Counted from the stretch's first letter, positions 17,686 through 26,583 are shown. The stretch: 54,876 nucleotides of DNA from an uncultured Pelagibacteraceae bacterium (GCA_902564565.1 CACFBW010000006.1:1-54876), one strand, 5' to 3'. Made by a program: numbers and translations. The notes: generated by a model from the letters alone, not told the origin.

Positions 17686-18051
17686 ATGAAAAAATTATTA
17701 TTATTATTATTTATTTTAAGCTCTAGTGCATTTGCAGAAGAAGTTGAAATGAATTTTAAGAAAGATTTATTTTTAGCTGCTCAAAAATCAGGAAAAATTG
17801 TAGTTATAAACTCATGGAATAAATGGTGTTTTACATGTATTAAACAGGAAAAAATAATTAAAAAAGCAAAAGAGGATTTTGAAGACATACTATTTTTAAC
17901 TTATGCTCAAAAAAATAAAGAAATAGCCAATTATTTGGACATTAATTATAGATCAACGATTGTTATTTATAAAAATAATAAAGAAATTGCTAGAGCAATA
18001 GGAATTACAAAAAAAGAGGACATATATTCTTTAATAAAAAAAGGAATATAG
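17686..18051 (+). CDS. periplasmic thioredoxin-like protein
   Basis: A 121-residue protein with a Sec signal peptide (MKKLLLLLFILSSSAFA, cleavage after residue 17) and a thioredoxin-like fold. The active site is W47-C48-F49-T50-C51, a WCxxC of the DsbD-C-terminal/DUF255-like type rather than thioredoxin WCGPC. A cis-proline is not evident at the usual place (YRSTIVIY). It probably acts as a disulfide reductase or isomerase in the periplasm. It sits seven bases after livM2 and overlaps the MFS gene by one base, so it is probably part of the same transcript. Client unknown. Confidence 0.75.
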   Translation: MKKLLLLLFILSSSAFAEEVEMNFKKDLFLAAQKSGKIVVINSWNKWCFTCIKQEKIIKKAKEDFEDILFLTYAQKNKEIANYLDINYRSTIVIYKNNKEIARAIGITKKEDIYSLIKKGI

Positions 18052-19214
18052 TGAATAAAAATCTTATACTTCTTACATTAAGCCAAATTTTTAGTTTTAC
18101 AGCAGCTCCAGTAACTGTATTTTTAAGTGGAATTATTGGTTCTCAAATTAGCCCTTTAAAATCACTTTCTACCTTACCAATGTCAATATCTGTAGTTGGT
18201 ATAGCTATAGGTGCAATCTTTGCTACTAAGCTGATGAGTTTAATAGGAAGAAAAGTTGGTTTTATTGCTGCGTCAATAGGAAATTCTTTAGTTTCTATAT
18301 TAGCAGCTTATTCGATAATGGATCAGAACTTTATTTTATTTTGTTTTGCAAACTTTTTTATTGGTGTTGGAATGGCATTTACACATCAATATCGTTTTGC
18401 TGCAGCTGAGAGTGTTGAAAAAAATAAAGTGCCAAAAGCAATTTCAATAATTTTATTGGGTGGAATTATTTCAGCGTTTATAGGACCAAGTTTGGCAAAC
18501 TACTCAAAAGATATTGTTACTGATCATTTGTATGTCGGATCTTATTTGTCGCTTGCAGTTTTAACTTTTATACCAACAATTTTCTTTTTATTTTATAAAA
18601 ACACTTCAAAACCAGAGGTTAATATTCAATATTCAGGCCGAAGCTATTTAGGGTTAATTGCACAACCTAGATTTTTGCAAGCAGTTGTAGCATCAGCATT
18701 TGGATATGCAGTTATGACATTTTTAATGACAGCAACTCCAATAAGTATGCATGTAATGGAAAACATGAGTCTAAGTAAAACTGGGATTGTTATCCAAATA
18801 CATGTTGCCGCAATGTTTTTACCATCTTTAGTAACCGGTTATTTAATTAAAAAATTTGGGCATAGCAACATAATGTATGCGGGCGTATTTTTATATAGCA
18901 TAACTATAACAGCAAGTTTTTTTGATCAAACTTTTCTTAATTATTTGTTTGCATTAATTTTTTTAGGTTTTGGGTGGAATTTTTTATTTATATCTGGCAC
19001 GAGTTTACTTGTTTTAACTTACAAAGAAGAGGAAAAGTTTAGAGCACAAGGATTAAATGACTTTACTGTGTATTCCGTTCATGCCATTGGTAGTTTATCT
19101 GCCGGAGTTTTATTGGTATTAACTAACTGGAAAACAATGAATTTAATATGTATTCCTTTATTAATTTTAATTGTCATCACAACTTTAAGAGCTGAAATTT
19201 TAAGTAGAAAATAA
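18051..19214 (+). CDS. MFS transporter
   Basis: A 387-residue major facilitator with about twelve hydrophobic segments and a GRKVGF motif between helices 2 and 3 (about residues 66-71), the MFS loop signature. It starts with GTG, sharing one base with the preceding stop codon. It is the last gene of the long plus-strand block and is followed by the bidirectional terminator. Substrate and direction unknown. Confidence 0.85.
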   Translation: MNKNLILLTLSQIFSFTAAPVTVFLSGIIGSQISPLKSLSTLPMSISVVGIAIGAIFATKLMSLIGRKVGFIAASIGNSLVSILAAYSIMDQNFILFCFANFFIGVGMAFTHQYRFAAAESVEKNKVPKAISIILLGGIISAFIGPSLANYSKDIVTDHLYVGSYLSLAVLTFIPTIFFLFYKNTSKPEVNIQYSGRSYLGLIAQPRFLQAVVASAFGYAVMTFLMTATPISMHVMENMSLSKTGIVIQIHVAAMFLPSLVTGYLIKKFGHSNIMYAGVFLYSITITASFFDQTFLNYLFALIFLGFGWNFLFISGTSLLVLTYKEEEKFRAQGLNDFTVYSVHAIGSLSAGVLLVLTNWKTMNLICIPLLILIVITTLRAEILSRK

Positions 19215-19248
19215 AAAAAACCTCAGCAGTATTACCGCTGAGGTTTTT
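19213..19248. terminator. bidirectional intrinsic terminator
   Basis: cctcagc (19221-19227) pairs with gctgagg (19237-19243) around a nine-base loop. Eight A precede the stem and five T follow it, so the same hairpin can end the MFS transcript on the plus strand and the convergent binding-protein transcript on the minus strand. Confidence 0.9.
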
Positions 19249-19260
19249 AAAATTTAGATA

Positions 19261-20442
19261 TTATCTTTGTTTTTTAGTTTTAAATTTTCCGCCTCTTACT
19301 TCTTTTTCTAAGAAAGAACCAAAAGCTTCTCCAACATCTGTGAATTCAACACCAGTTGCACCTTCATAGTTAATAGCTTTACCTTTAGCTAATAAATCTA
19401 AAGCTTTTTTTAAGTCACCCGGATAAATTTTCTTACCAGGAGCATTGGCAACAGACATAACATTTTGTTGAATAGTAGCTCTATCAGCTTTTCCACCAGC
19501 CTGCATTGCAAGAGTGATTAAAGCAGCCGCATCATATGATTCTCCAGTGTAAGGACCAGAAGAGTCTATACCCCCTGCTTTTGCAACTTTAGCAAATATA
19601 CCAGCTCCTTTTCCTGTTGATCCTGGAAGAGAACCAAAAGATTTGCTTAAGCTTTTTCCAAAAGTATCAACAAGAGATTGACCAATCATACCATCAGATA
19701 ATATAAAAGTATCAAAAGCACCCGAGTCTAAAGAACCTTGAATAATTCCTTTACCACCTTGATCTAAGTAACCGATTACTGCAACAGCATCTCCTCCGGC
19801 AGAAGCTAATGTAGCAACTTCAGCAGAATAATCAGCTTTTCCATCTTCATGAGCAGCAGTAGTTGTCACTTTAATACCATGAGCTTTAACTGCAGCAGCA
19901 TATACATCTGCTAAGCCTTTTCCATAGTCATTATTTGTATAAGTAATTGCTACACTTTTAACTTTTCTATCTTTAGTAATGTCAGCTAAAATTTGTCCAC
20001 CTCTAGCATCTGAAGGAGCTGTTCTAAAAAAGAATCCTTTATCATCTAGAGTAGTTAAACCAGGAGAAGTTGCTGAAGGTGAGATCATTACTACACCATT
20101 CGGCACAGCAACATTTGTTGCAATTGCACCTGTAACACCTGAACAGTCAGCACCCATGATAGCAACTACGCCATTTGATACCAACCCTTCAGCTGCAGTA
20201 GTAGCAGCAGCAGAGTCAACACAAGTTGAATCAGCTCTTTCTACTGATATTCTTTTTCCTCCAAGTAATGAACCTGAATCTGATGCTTCTTTAAATGCAA
20301 GCTCAGCAGATCCAGCCATCGCTGGAGTAAGGGACTCAATAGGACCTGTAAATCCTAAAATAATTCCCATTTTAATATCTGCTAATACATTTGTAGTGAT
20401 TATTGATACAAATAAAAAAGCAGTTAAAATTAATTTTTTCAT
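19261..20442 (-). CDS. livK: periplasmic branched-chain-amino-acid-type substrate-binding protein (probable partner of Liv set 2)
   Basis: A 393-residue Peripla_BP_6 protein with a Sec signal peptide (MKKLILTAFLFVSIITTNVLA, cleavage about residue 21) followed by IKMGIILGFTGPIESLTPAMAG. It is only distantly similar to LivK1. The start ATG is preceded by AAGGAATAAT as Shine-Dalgarno. It converges on the Liv set 2 transcript, which lacks a binding protein, and lies 112 bases downstream of the minus-strand aldehyde dehydrogenase operon. It has its own promoter-like elements and a palindrome in that gap. Pairing with set 2 is inference. Confidence 0.9.
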   Translation of the reverse strand: MKKLILTAFLFVSIITTNVLADIKMGIILGFTGPIESLTPAMAGSAELAFKEASDSGSLLGGKRISVERADSTCVDSAAATTAAEGLVSNGVVAIMGADCSGVTGAIATNVAVPNGVVMISPSATSPGLTTLDDKGFFFRTAPSDARGGQILADITKDRKVKSVAITYTNNDYGKGLADVYAAAVKAHGIKVTTTAAHEDGKADYSAEVATLASAGGDAVAVIGYLDQGGKGIIQGSLDSGAFDTFILSDGMIGQSLVDTFGKSLSKSFGSLPGSTGKGAGIFAKVAKAGGIDSSGPYTGESYDAAALITLAMQAGGKADRATIQQNVMSVANAPGKKIYPGDLKKALDLLAKGKAINYEGATGVEFTDVGEAFGSFLEKEVRGGKFKTKKQR

Positions 20443-20452
20443 ATTATTCCTT

Positions 20453-20506
20453 AATTGTTAACAATTTATAAAAAATAAATTAAATCTTATTAGAATTATT
20501 TTTCAA
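20453..20506 (-). promoter_or_regulatory. promoter and 14-base palindrome upstream of the second binding protein
   Basis: On the minus strand, TTGAAA (20506-20501) and TTTAAT (20484-20479) are 16 bases apart, a fair sigma-70 match. Downstream of the -10, just before the Shine-Dalgarno, lies the perfect palindrome aattgttaacaatt (20453-20466). It would span roughly +6 to +19, a classical repressor position. In AT-rich DNA such matches need experimental support. Confidence 0.5.
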
Positions 20507-20554
20507 TAAGTAATTTATCTTTTTTTTGACTAAAATAACTGGAATTGTAACTTT

Positions 20555-22036
20555 TCAACCCATTGTAAAGGGGTCATCCATAGGTTTATCAGATGTATTG
20601 AACCAAGTTGTTTTAATTCTAGTATAATCCTTAATAGACTCTATTCCTGCCTCTTTTCCATATCCACTGTCCTTCATTCCACCAAAAGGAGCAGAAGGTG
20701 AAATTAATCTATAAGTATTAACAAATGTAATTCCAGCACGTATTGCATTTGAAACTCTTAATCCTCTATTTATATCTCTTGTGTAAACTCCCGAAGACAA
20801 TCCATATTGATTGTCATTCATTTTGTTTATCACTTCTTCTTCACTGTTAAATTTCATTACAGATAAAACTGGTCCAAATAATTCATTTTCTGCAGTTGGT
20901 AAATTATGATTATCACATTCAATTACTGTTGGTGGAAAATAATATCCTTTATTAGACATGCTATGTCTTTTACCACCACATTTAATTTTTCCTCCTTGAT
21001 CTAACGTAAGTTTAATATTTTTTTCGATGATTTCTAATTGTTTTAAACTATTTAAAGGACCCATTTGAGTATCAGCTTCCATTGGAGGACCTAACTTAAT
21101 TTTATTAGCTCGATTTACTATTTTTTCTAAAAAATTATCATAGATGCTATTTTGTATGTAAAGTCTTGACCCCGCTATACAGCTTTGTCCACTTGCGCCA
21201 AAAATTCCAGCCGTAATTCCATTTAATGCATTTTGTTGATCAGCATCTTCAAAAACAGCAACAGGACTCTTGCCTCCAAGTTCTAAACTTACCTGAGATA
21301 AATTTTCTGCAGAGTTTCTAATTATATGTCTTGCAGTTTCAGGCCCCCCAGTGAAAGCAACTCTCTCTACTAGGTTATGCGAAGTTAAAGCTTTTCCACA
21401 TGGATCTCCAAATCCAGAAATAATATTTATTGTACCTTTTGGAATTCCAGTTTTTTCTATTAATTTTGCAAACTCAAATAATGTTGCGGGAGCCAATTCA
21501 GATGATTTAATCACCACTGTATTTCCCATTGCTAGCGCAGGAGCCAATTTAACAGCCGTTAGTAACATTTGAGAATTCCAAGGGATAATTGCTGCAACTA
21601 CTCCAATTGGAACTCTAGTAGTTATTACTTGCATATTAACTTTATCGATTGGCAAAACTGTTCCTTCAACTTTATCAGCAAGACCTGCGTAGTAATCATA
21701 GTATTCGGCAATGTAATTTGCTTGAGTTTTTGTTTCTTTAAATAGTTTTCCAGTATCTATTGTTTCTATTTTTCCAAGAAGTTCAGCATTTTCTCTAAGT
21801 TGTTCTGCAATTGCTTTTAAATATTTTGCTCTTTCTCTTGGAAATAATTTTGGCCACTTTCCTTCAAAAGCTTTTTGTGCTGCTTTTACTGCTTTATCAA
21901 CATCCTTTTCATTAGCCTCAGGCACTTCTGCCCAAGGCTCGTTATTTTCTGGATTTAGTGTTTCAAATGTTTTTTTACTTTCAGAGTCTACCCATTCTCC
22001 GTTTATAAACATTTTGTATTTTTTTAATTTAGACAT
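20555..22036 (-). CDS. aldehyde dehydrogenase (NAD(P)-dependent)
   Basis: A 493-residue ALDH-superfamily enzyme. Catalytic cysteine C286 (GQSCIAGSR), general base E252 (LELGGKSP) and oxyanion asparagine N154 (PWNSQ) are all in place. It oxidises an aldehyde to the acid and resembles betaine-aldehyde/hydroxymuconic-semialdehyde-type ALDHs. It is the last of four overlapping minus-strand genes (monooxygenase, AA_synth protein, hydrolase, ALDH), overlapping the hydrolase by eight bases. It probably completes oxidation of the product of that pathway. Confidence 0.92.
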   Translation of the reverse strand: MSKLKKYKMFINGEWVDSESKKTFETLNPENNEPWAEVPEANEKDVDKAVKAAQKAFEGKWPKLFPRERAKYLKAIAEQLRENAELLGKIETIDTGKLFKETKTQANYIAEYYDYYAGLADKVEGTVLPIDKVNMQVITTRVPIGVVAAIIPWNSQMLLTAVKLAPALAMGNTVVIKSSELAPATLFEFAKLIEKTGIPKGTINIISGFGDPCGKALTSHNLVERVAFTGGPETARHIIRNSAENLSQVSLELGGKSPVAVFEDADQQNALNGITAGIFGASGQSCIAGSRLYIQNSIYDNFLEKIVNRANKIKLGPPMEADTQMGPLNSLKQLEIIEKNIKLTLDQGGKIKCGGKRHSMSNKGYYFPPTVIECDNHNLPTAENELFGPVLSVMKFNSEEEVINKMNDNQYGLSSGVYTRDINRGLRVSNAIRAGITFVNTYRLISPSAPFGGMKDSGYGKEAGIESIKDYTRIKTTWFNTSDKPMDDPFTMG

Positions 22037-22805
22037 TTTCTATAAATTTTTTGATATTAATATTAACATCATCTGCACATTCAATACTACAGAGATGTTT
22101 TCCATTATTTATTTCAATGTATGATGAATTATTTAAATCATTTGATAGTTTTTTTGACATTTCGGGAGTAGATCCTGGATCAAGAGATCCAGTCATAACA
22201 AGAGTTTTAGTATTTATTTTTTTAATTCTTTCAATATCATCTTTATAGTAAGCAAATAATTCATATGCTTTAATGAAATTTTTTTGATCATCACCATCTT
22301 TTGTTAAAATTTTAATGAAATTTTCGTAAATATTTGGATTTTTTTCAAGATATTTATCTGTAAACCATCTCTTCAAAGCAAGTTGAGAAATTGGTTTATT
22401 TAATTTTGCTAAATTTACTCTATCAATGACTTCTTGTTTTTGTTTTTCAGTTCTTTTGTAAGTTGTTGCAATTAAAATTAATGAATTAAGTTTTTTTTGA
22501 AAATCTGAAGCAAAATCTAAAGCTATTAAAGATCCAATGGAAAATCCTACTAAATTAATTTTTTCAACATTTAAAAATTCAATAATAGACAACAATTGTT
22601 CTACGTAATCTTTCATTTTAATTTCTTTTTTTCTAAAAGGTGTTTTGCCATGTCCAAGAAGGTCGTATGTTATCGTAGAATATTTTTTAAAATAATTTAT
22701 CTGAGGTGTCCACATTTTGTGATCTAAACCTACGCCATGAATAAAAACTATTGGTATAGTTTTATTATTAGTATAAATGTAATAGTTTTGATTATTTAGG
22801 CTCAA
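22029..22805 (-). CDS. alpha/beta hydrolase
   Basis: A 258-residue alpha/beta-fold hydrolase with the full triad: nucleophile S89 in GFSIGS, acid D209 in GSLDPGS and base H237 in NGKHLC. The oxyanion motif is HGVGLD at 23-28. The closest functional types by eye are enol-lactone and carboxylester hydrolases. It overlaps the ALDH by eight bases and the AA_synth gene by fourteen. It probably opens a lactone, ester or amide formed by the luciferase-like monooxygenase (inference). Confidence 0.88.
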   Translation of the reverse strand: MSLNNQNYYIYTNNKTIPIVFIHGVGLDHKMWTPQINYFKKYSTITYDLLGHGKTPFRKKEIKMKDYVEQLLSIIEFLNVEKINLVGFSIGSLIALDFASDFQKKLNSLILIATTYKRTEKQKQEVIDRVNLAKLNKPISQLALKRWFTDKYLEKNPNIYENFIKILTKDGDDQKNFIKAYELFAYYKDDIERIKKINTKTLVMTGSLDPGSTPEMSKKLSNDLNNSSYIEINNGKHLCSIECADDVNINIKKFIENV

Positions 22806-23379
22806 TACCCATCTCTTTCATATCTTGATATCTGTCACCAGTTCTTGCATGAGCTCTACCTGTAGGGGCACCTCCTATAGCAACAACTATTTCATCTTCA
22901 TTCGGAGCATCATGAATTGTAAATTCATGTGTGAGATAATAAGGTCTAAGTCCTGCATCGGTTTTATGCATCATAGGCAATGAAATTTTAGAACCTGCTG
23001 GACCCCTTGTGTTTGTAAAACTTAAATAAGAAGTTCCACCAACCGCATCTCTAAATTTATTTCCAAACCTTAAAGTATGTATAAATGCTGAAGCATGTTC
23101 TATTTCCCCATTTAAACCAACCATCGCAGCTTTGCCATATGCTAAAATTTTGTCACCTGATCCAATTTCTTTTATAAGTTCTGGAACTAAAATATCCCCA
23201 AGTTTTGGAGCCAAATCTAATATTTCTGGTTTTAAATTCTCAATAAAACCTTTTTCTGCCCAAGGATTTTGAATCACTGCGGCAACAGAAACTAATAAGA
23301 CAGGTTCTTTAGCTTTTTTTCCACCTTCTATAAATGTCTTGTCTACAAATTTAAGAAATTTTCTTAATTTTAATTCCAT
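22792..23379 (-). CDS. AA_synth-family protein (formerly DUF1185)
   Basis: A 195-residue protein matching, from memory, the 'amino acid synthesis' family PF06684: AAVIQNPWAEKGF near residues 33-45, AYGKAAMVGLNGEIEHASA, and the C-terminal IHDAPNEDEIVVAIGGAPTGRAHARTGDR. The name of the family does not reflect a proven reaction; its members often sit beside flavin monooxygenases. It shares one base with the monooxygenase stop and overlaps the hydrolase by fourteen bases. Function in the pathway unknown. Confidence 0.85.
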   Translation of the reverse strand: MELKLRKFLKFVDKTFIEGGKKAKEPVLLVSVAAVIQNPWAEKGFIENLKPEILDLAPKLGDILVPELIKEIGSGDKILAYGKAAMVGLNGEIEHASAFIHTLRFGNKFRDAVGGTSYLSFTNTRGPAGSKISLPMMHKTDAGLRPYYLTHEFTIHDAPNEDEIVVAIGGAPTGRAHARTGDRYQDMKEMGIEPK

Positions 23380-24545
23380 CAGCTCGCTCTTTGAATATTT
23401 GATTTACCAACGTTAATTTTTGGAATTACTTCGTCATTAAATAATTTAACACTTCTCATACAAGCCTGATGATCAATTCCTGGAAAGTTTGACCAAACTT
23501 GAAGATTTTGTAAATTTAGCTCTGACTGAAGTTCTTTTATTTTTTTTACTACGTAATCAGGAGTGCCAAACAATAAGTTTCTTTTATGTAAAAATTCATA
23601 GTTCAGAAGATCTAATTTATTTTTTGTTTCAGGTAATTTTTCATCAGGATCCATATGGTTTCCCAATCCTCTCCAGTGGCATACCCATCTCATGTAATTT
23701 ATAATATGTTCGCTTGCAAGTTTTTCAGCCTCTTCCATTGTTTCAGCTACGAACATGTCTCTAACTAAAGAAATTCCTTCCCCTAATGGAACATCTCTAT
23801 TTTCTGCTTTTGACTTTGCATCTCTATAGATTTCAAAACGTTTTTTTAAAGCTTTAACTGTAGGAATCCACATAATTGTGTTTAATCCATTGGTAGCTGC
23901 CCATTGAATAGATCTTTCCCCATCTACAACTTGCCAAATAGGCGGGTGAGGTTTTTGAAAAGGTTTTGGAACTACACTAATTTTTTTTATTTCATTTGTT
24001 TTTAGATCTAAAAATTTTTCACTTGGGGCACTCATATCATGTTGCCAAACGAAATTTGGAGTTGGATATGTATAAAATTCTCCGTTGTGGCTAAAAAAAT
24101 CTTCTGTCCAAGCTTTTTTTATTATTGTTAAAGTTTCCTCAAATAACCTAAAATTTTTTGCTTGATCTTTAAGATCTGCTTCAACATTCATGTTTATTGC
24201 CTCTCTACCATAAACTCCTCTTCCAATTCCAACTTCGACACGACCTTGAGACATCTGATCTAACATGGCTATGTCTTCTGCGAGTCTTATTGGATTGTGA
24301 AATGTTATTACATTGCAAGCTTGACCAATTCTTATTTTTTTTGTTCTAGCAGCAGCATCGGCACACATTAATAGTGGGTTTGGACACGATTCCATTCCTT
24401 CGTGATTAAAATGATGCTCTGTATACCAAATAGAGTTCCAATTGTTTTCATCACAATAAGTAGTTATTTCTCTAGCTTCTTCTAATATTTTTGAATATGG
24501 TTTTTTATTCCAGTTCGTTGTATTACAAAAGTACCCAAACCTCAT
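23379..24545 (-). CDS. luciferase-like (LLM class) flavin-dependent monooxygenase
   Basis: A 388-residue bacterial-luciferase-fold protein. Landmarks are NSIWYTEHHFNHEGMESCPNPLL near residues 37-59, IRIGQACNVITFHNPIRLAEDIAMLDQMSQGRVEVGIGRG, and PFQKPHPPIWQVV. It would use FMNH2 and O2 to oxygenate or cleave its substrate and needs a flavin reductase, which is not in this operon. It has a good Shine-Dalgarno (AAGGAGCG) and heads the operon. The 100 bases upstream (24546-24645) hold no clear gene. Substrate unknown. Confidence 0.9.
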   Translation of the reverse strand: MRFGYFCNTTNWNKKPYSKILEEAREITTYCDENNWNSIWYTEHHFNHEGMESCPNPLLMCADAAARTKKIRIGQACNVITFHNPIRLAEDIAMLDQMSQGRVEVGIGRGVYGREAINMNVEADLKDQAKNFRLFEETLTIIKKAWTEDFFSHNGEFYTYPTPNFVWQHDMSAPSEKFLDLKTNEIKKISVVPKPFQKPHPPIWQVVDGERSIQWAATNGLNTIMWIPTVKALKKRFEIYRDAKSKAENRDVPLGEGISLVRDMFVAETMEEAEKLASEHIINYMRWVCHWRGLGNHMDPDEKLPETKNKLDLLNYEFLHKRNLLFGTPDYVVKKIKELQSELNLQNLQVWSNFPGIDHQACMRSVKLFNDEVIPKINVGKSNIQRAS

Positions 24546-24645
24546 TTACGCTCCTTAATAAAAAAATTTTCAAAGGACCTATCCCACTTTCGCATTGGAA
24601 ATAACGACGAGTTATGTATCGCTTTATCTATTAATATTATTATTG

Positions 24646-25614
24646 TTATCTTTGATATTCAATGAATTTTTTTAGAGACTGGTTGAGGAATTTTTCATAT
24701 ATCAAAGCATTATTTGTTGTTGCGCTTCCATTTAAAAACGATTTACTCATTTTAAAATCATAAGATGGTTCAAAAAAGAAAGGTATCGACATCCTTTTTT
24801 TTTTATTCCAAAGCACTCTATGGTTTGTTGCTTTAAATTTCCCTTTGCTTAAAAATTCAAGAGCTCTTCCGGTGTTAACAACTAAAGCTTTTTTATTAAA
24901 AGGAACATCGTACCATTTTTTATTCTTTCTATTTTGAACTTGTAAACCACCTTTTTTATCTTGATAAAGAATTGTAAATATTCCACTATCAACGTGAGTT
25001 TCGCATCCCAATGCAACACCATCTTGCTTAGAAATTTCTACAGGTCTATTTTGGTTTGGATAATAGTTAAACCTTAAAGTACTTAAGGTTTTTAATCTAG
25101 AAAAAGCCTCTTTAGAGTTGTTAATATCTTTTTTGTACAACTTAATTATACACTTGAACAAAGTTTCTCCTAAAAAAAATATATCATCAAAATAGTTTGA
25201 TAAAATTTTAATTGATTTTTTGTCAATTGATTTAGTTAAATCCAAATATTCTATATATTGGTTTTTAGTTATATCAGCATATTTTTTTGTGACTTTTAAA
25301 TCTCCAATATCCAAACCTTCTTTTCCATTTACATCGTTTGGAAAATATCCTCTATAAATATTCTTATTTTTAGAATTCCATTTTTTTGGTGAAAGTTTTT
25401 TTTTATTTTTATAAGATGAATTAAAAAATTTGTTGCCAGTACTACAAATATTTCTTATATTTTTTTGGCTTATTCCATGTCCTGTGATTTGAAAAAAACC
25501 AATGTTTATACACGCTTTTTTAATTTTATTAATTGTATCAATCGACTTTGAAGACTTAAAACCATTTCTTACTATTGAAGAGATATTAATTGTAGGAATT
25601 ATATTTTTAGACAT
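24646..25614 (-). CDS. isopenicillin-N-synthase-like Fe(II)/2-oxoglutarate oxygenase
   Basis: A 322-residue non-haem iron oxygenase. The N-terminal DIOX_N region (PTINISSIV to FFQITGHGIS) is followed by the double-stranded beta-helix with iron ligands H207, D209 (ETHVDSG) and H265 (ATNHRV). The R-x-S pair for the 2-oxoglutarate carboxylate is R274/S276. The family includes IPNS, ethylene-forming enzyme and arginine- or homoarginine-directed hydroxylases. Its ATG directly abuts the stop of the DMT permease (TAA then ATG), and an amidinotransferase gene precedes that. A guanidino substrate is therefore plausible but unproven. Confidence 0.88.
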   Translation of the reverse strand: MSKNIIPTINISSIVRNGFKSSKSIDTINKIKKACINIGFFQITGHGISQKNIRNICSTGNKFFNSSYKNKKKLSPKKWNSKNKNIYRGYFPNDVNGKEGLDIGDLKVTKKYADITKNQYIEYLDLTKSIDKKSIKILSNYFDDIFFLGETLFKCIIKLYKKDINNSKEAFSRLKTLSTLRFNYYPNQNRPVEISKQDGVALGCETHVDSGIFTILYQDKKGGLQVQNRKNKKWYDVPFNKKALVVNTGRALEFLSKGKFKATNHRVLWNKKKRMSIPFFFEPSYDFKMSKSFLNGSATTNNALIYEKFLNQSLKKFIEYQR

Positions 25615-26565
25615 TTATCTTAGAGGTTTTTCAGTTGCTATAGATTGGTCTTGAACTCTTTCACGCATAAAAATATAAATACCACTAGACACAATTATTA
25701 ATATTCCAATTACTGTAGTAAAGCTCGGTATTTCTTTAAAGTACAACCAGCCTATTAATGATGACCATAATAATATTGAATACTCAAAAGGTGAAACTAC
25801 TGCAGGCGAAGCTATGCTATAAGCTGAAAATAAAAGTAGAAAAGCAAGAGTTGCAGTGATTCCAGTTGCTACCATAAATAATATACTAGCTTCTAAATCT
25901 ACAAACCACTCCCTAAAGATAAATTGTGAAGCAGCATGATTTGATGTGTTGTATTGTCCGTCGCCAATAATAAAATAAAACACAGAACTAATAATTATAG
26001 CCCCAATATAAAAAGCAAATGTTTGAGTATAAACGTTATCTTTATCTGAGGTTTTTTTAATTATAATCATTGATAGCGAATAACATAATGCACATAAAAT
26101 AGGCAATAAACTTAAATAGTTAAAATCATTAAAATCTGGATTTAAAGTTATATACACACCAATAAAACCCACTGCTATTGCAGACCATCTTCTGGGTCCT
26201 ATTTCTTCTTTTAAAAAAAAATGTGCAAATATTGTAATTAGAAAAGGAGTAACAAAAAATAAAGCTGTAGCGGTACTAAGAGGTAGGACAGCTAAAGAAA
26301 CATAAAAAGAACTAAAACCAAAAAAGAATAGTATTACACGGCATAAAGTTAGTAACGGGTATTGACTTTTAAATATTATTGGTTTTTTTGTTAATTTTAA
26401 AAATATTAAAATAAGGCCAAAGCTTACTAAAGTTCTTATTAAATAAACTTCATAAAGTGAAACAAAACTATAGATGTATTTCATAATCCCGTCTTGCACA
26501 GAAAAAACCAACATGGCTAACAATATGAGAATTATTCCTCTAGGATTATTATTTTTTGAAGCCAT
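25615..26565 (-). CDS. DMT-superfamily (EamA) permease
   Basis: A 316-residue membrane protein with about ten hydrophobic segments in two EamA repeats. The C-terminal tail is hydrophilic (RERVQDQSIATEKPLR) and cytoplasmic by the positive-inside rule. It lies 18 bases after the amidinotransferase gene and abuts the oxygenase gene, so it probably moves a substrate or product of those enzymes. Direction unknown. Confidence 0.87.
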   Translation of the reverse strand: MASKNNNPRGIILILLAMLVFSVQDGIMKYIYSFVSLYEVYLIRTLVSFGLILIFLKLTKKPIIFKSQYPLLTLCRVILFFFGFSSFYVSLAVLPLSTATALFFVTPFLITIFAHFFLKEEIGPRRWSAIAVGFIGVYITLNPDFNDFNYLSLLPILCALCYSLSMIIIKKTSDKDNVYTQTFAFYIGAIIISSVFYFIIGDGQYNTSNHAASQFIFREWFVDLEASILFMVATGITATLAFLLLFSAYSIASPAVVSPFEYSILLWSSLIGWLYFKEIPSFTTVIGILIIVSSGIYIFMRERVQDQSIATEKPLR

Positions 26566-26583
26566 TCGCTTCTATATCACATA

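Noticed and set aside
19979-20461. A 160-codon open frame on the plus strand opposite the second Liv binding protein
   Set aside because: It is the antisense shadow of a clear binding-protein gene with signal peptide and Shine-Dalgarno; its translation is low-complexity and matches nothing.
20555-24545. Operon considered as a Rut-type pyrimidine degradation pathway
   Set aside because: It has a luciferase-like monooxygenase and an alpha/beta hydrolase as Rut does, but lacks RutB, RutC, RutF and RutG homologues and includes AA_synth and ALDH.
24546-24645. Possible RNA gene or riboswitch upstream of the luciferase-like monooxygenase
   Set aside because: The 100 bases show a Shine-Dalgarno but no convincing long stem or conserved RNA motif I can recognise.
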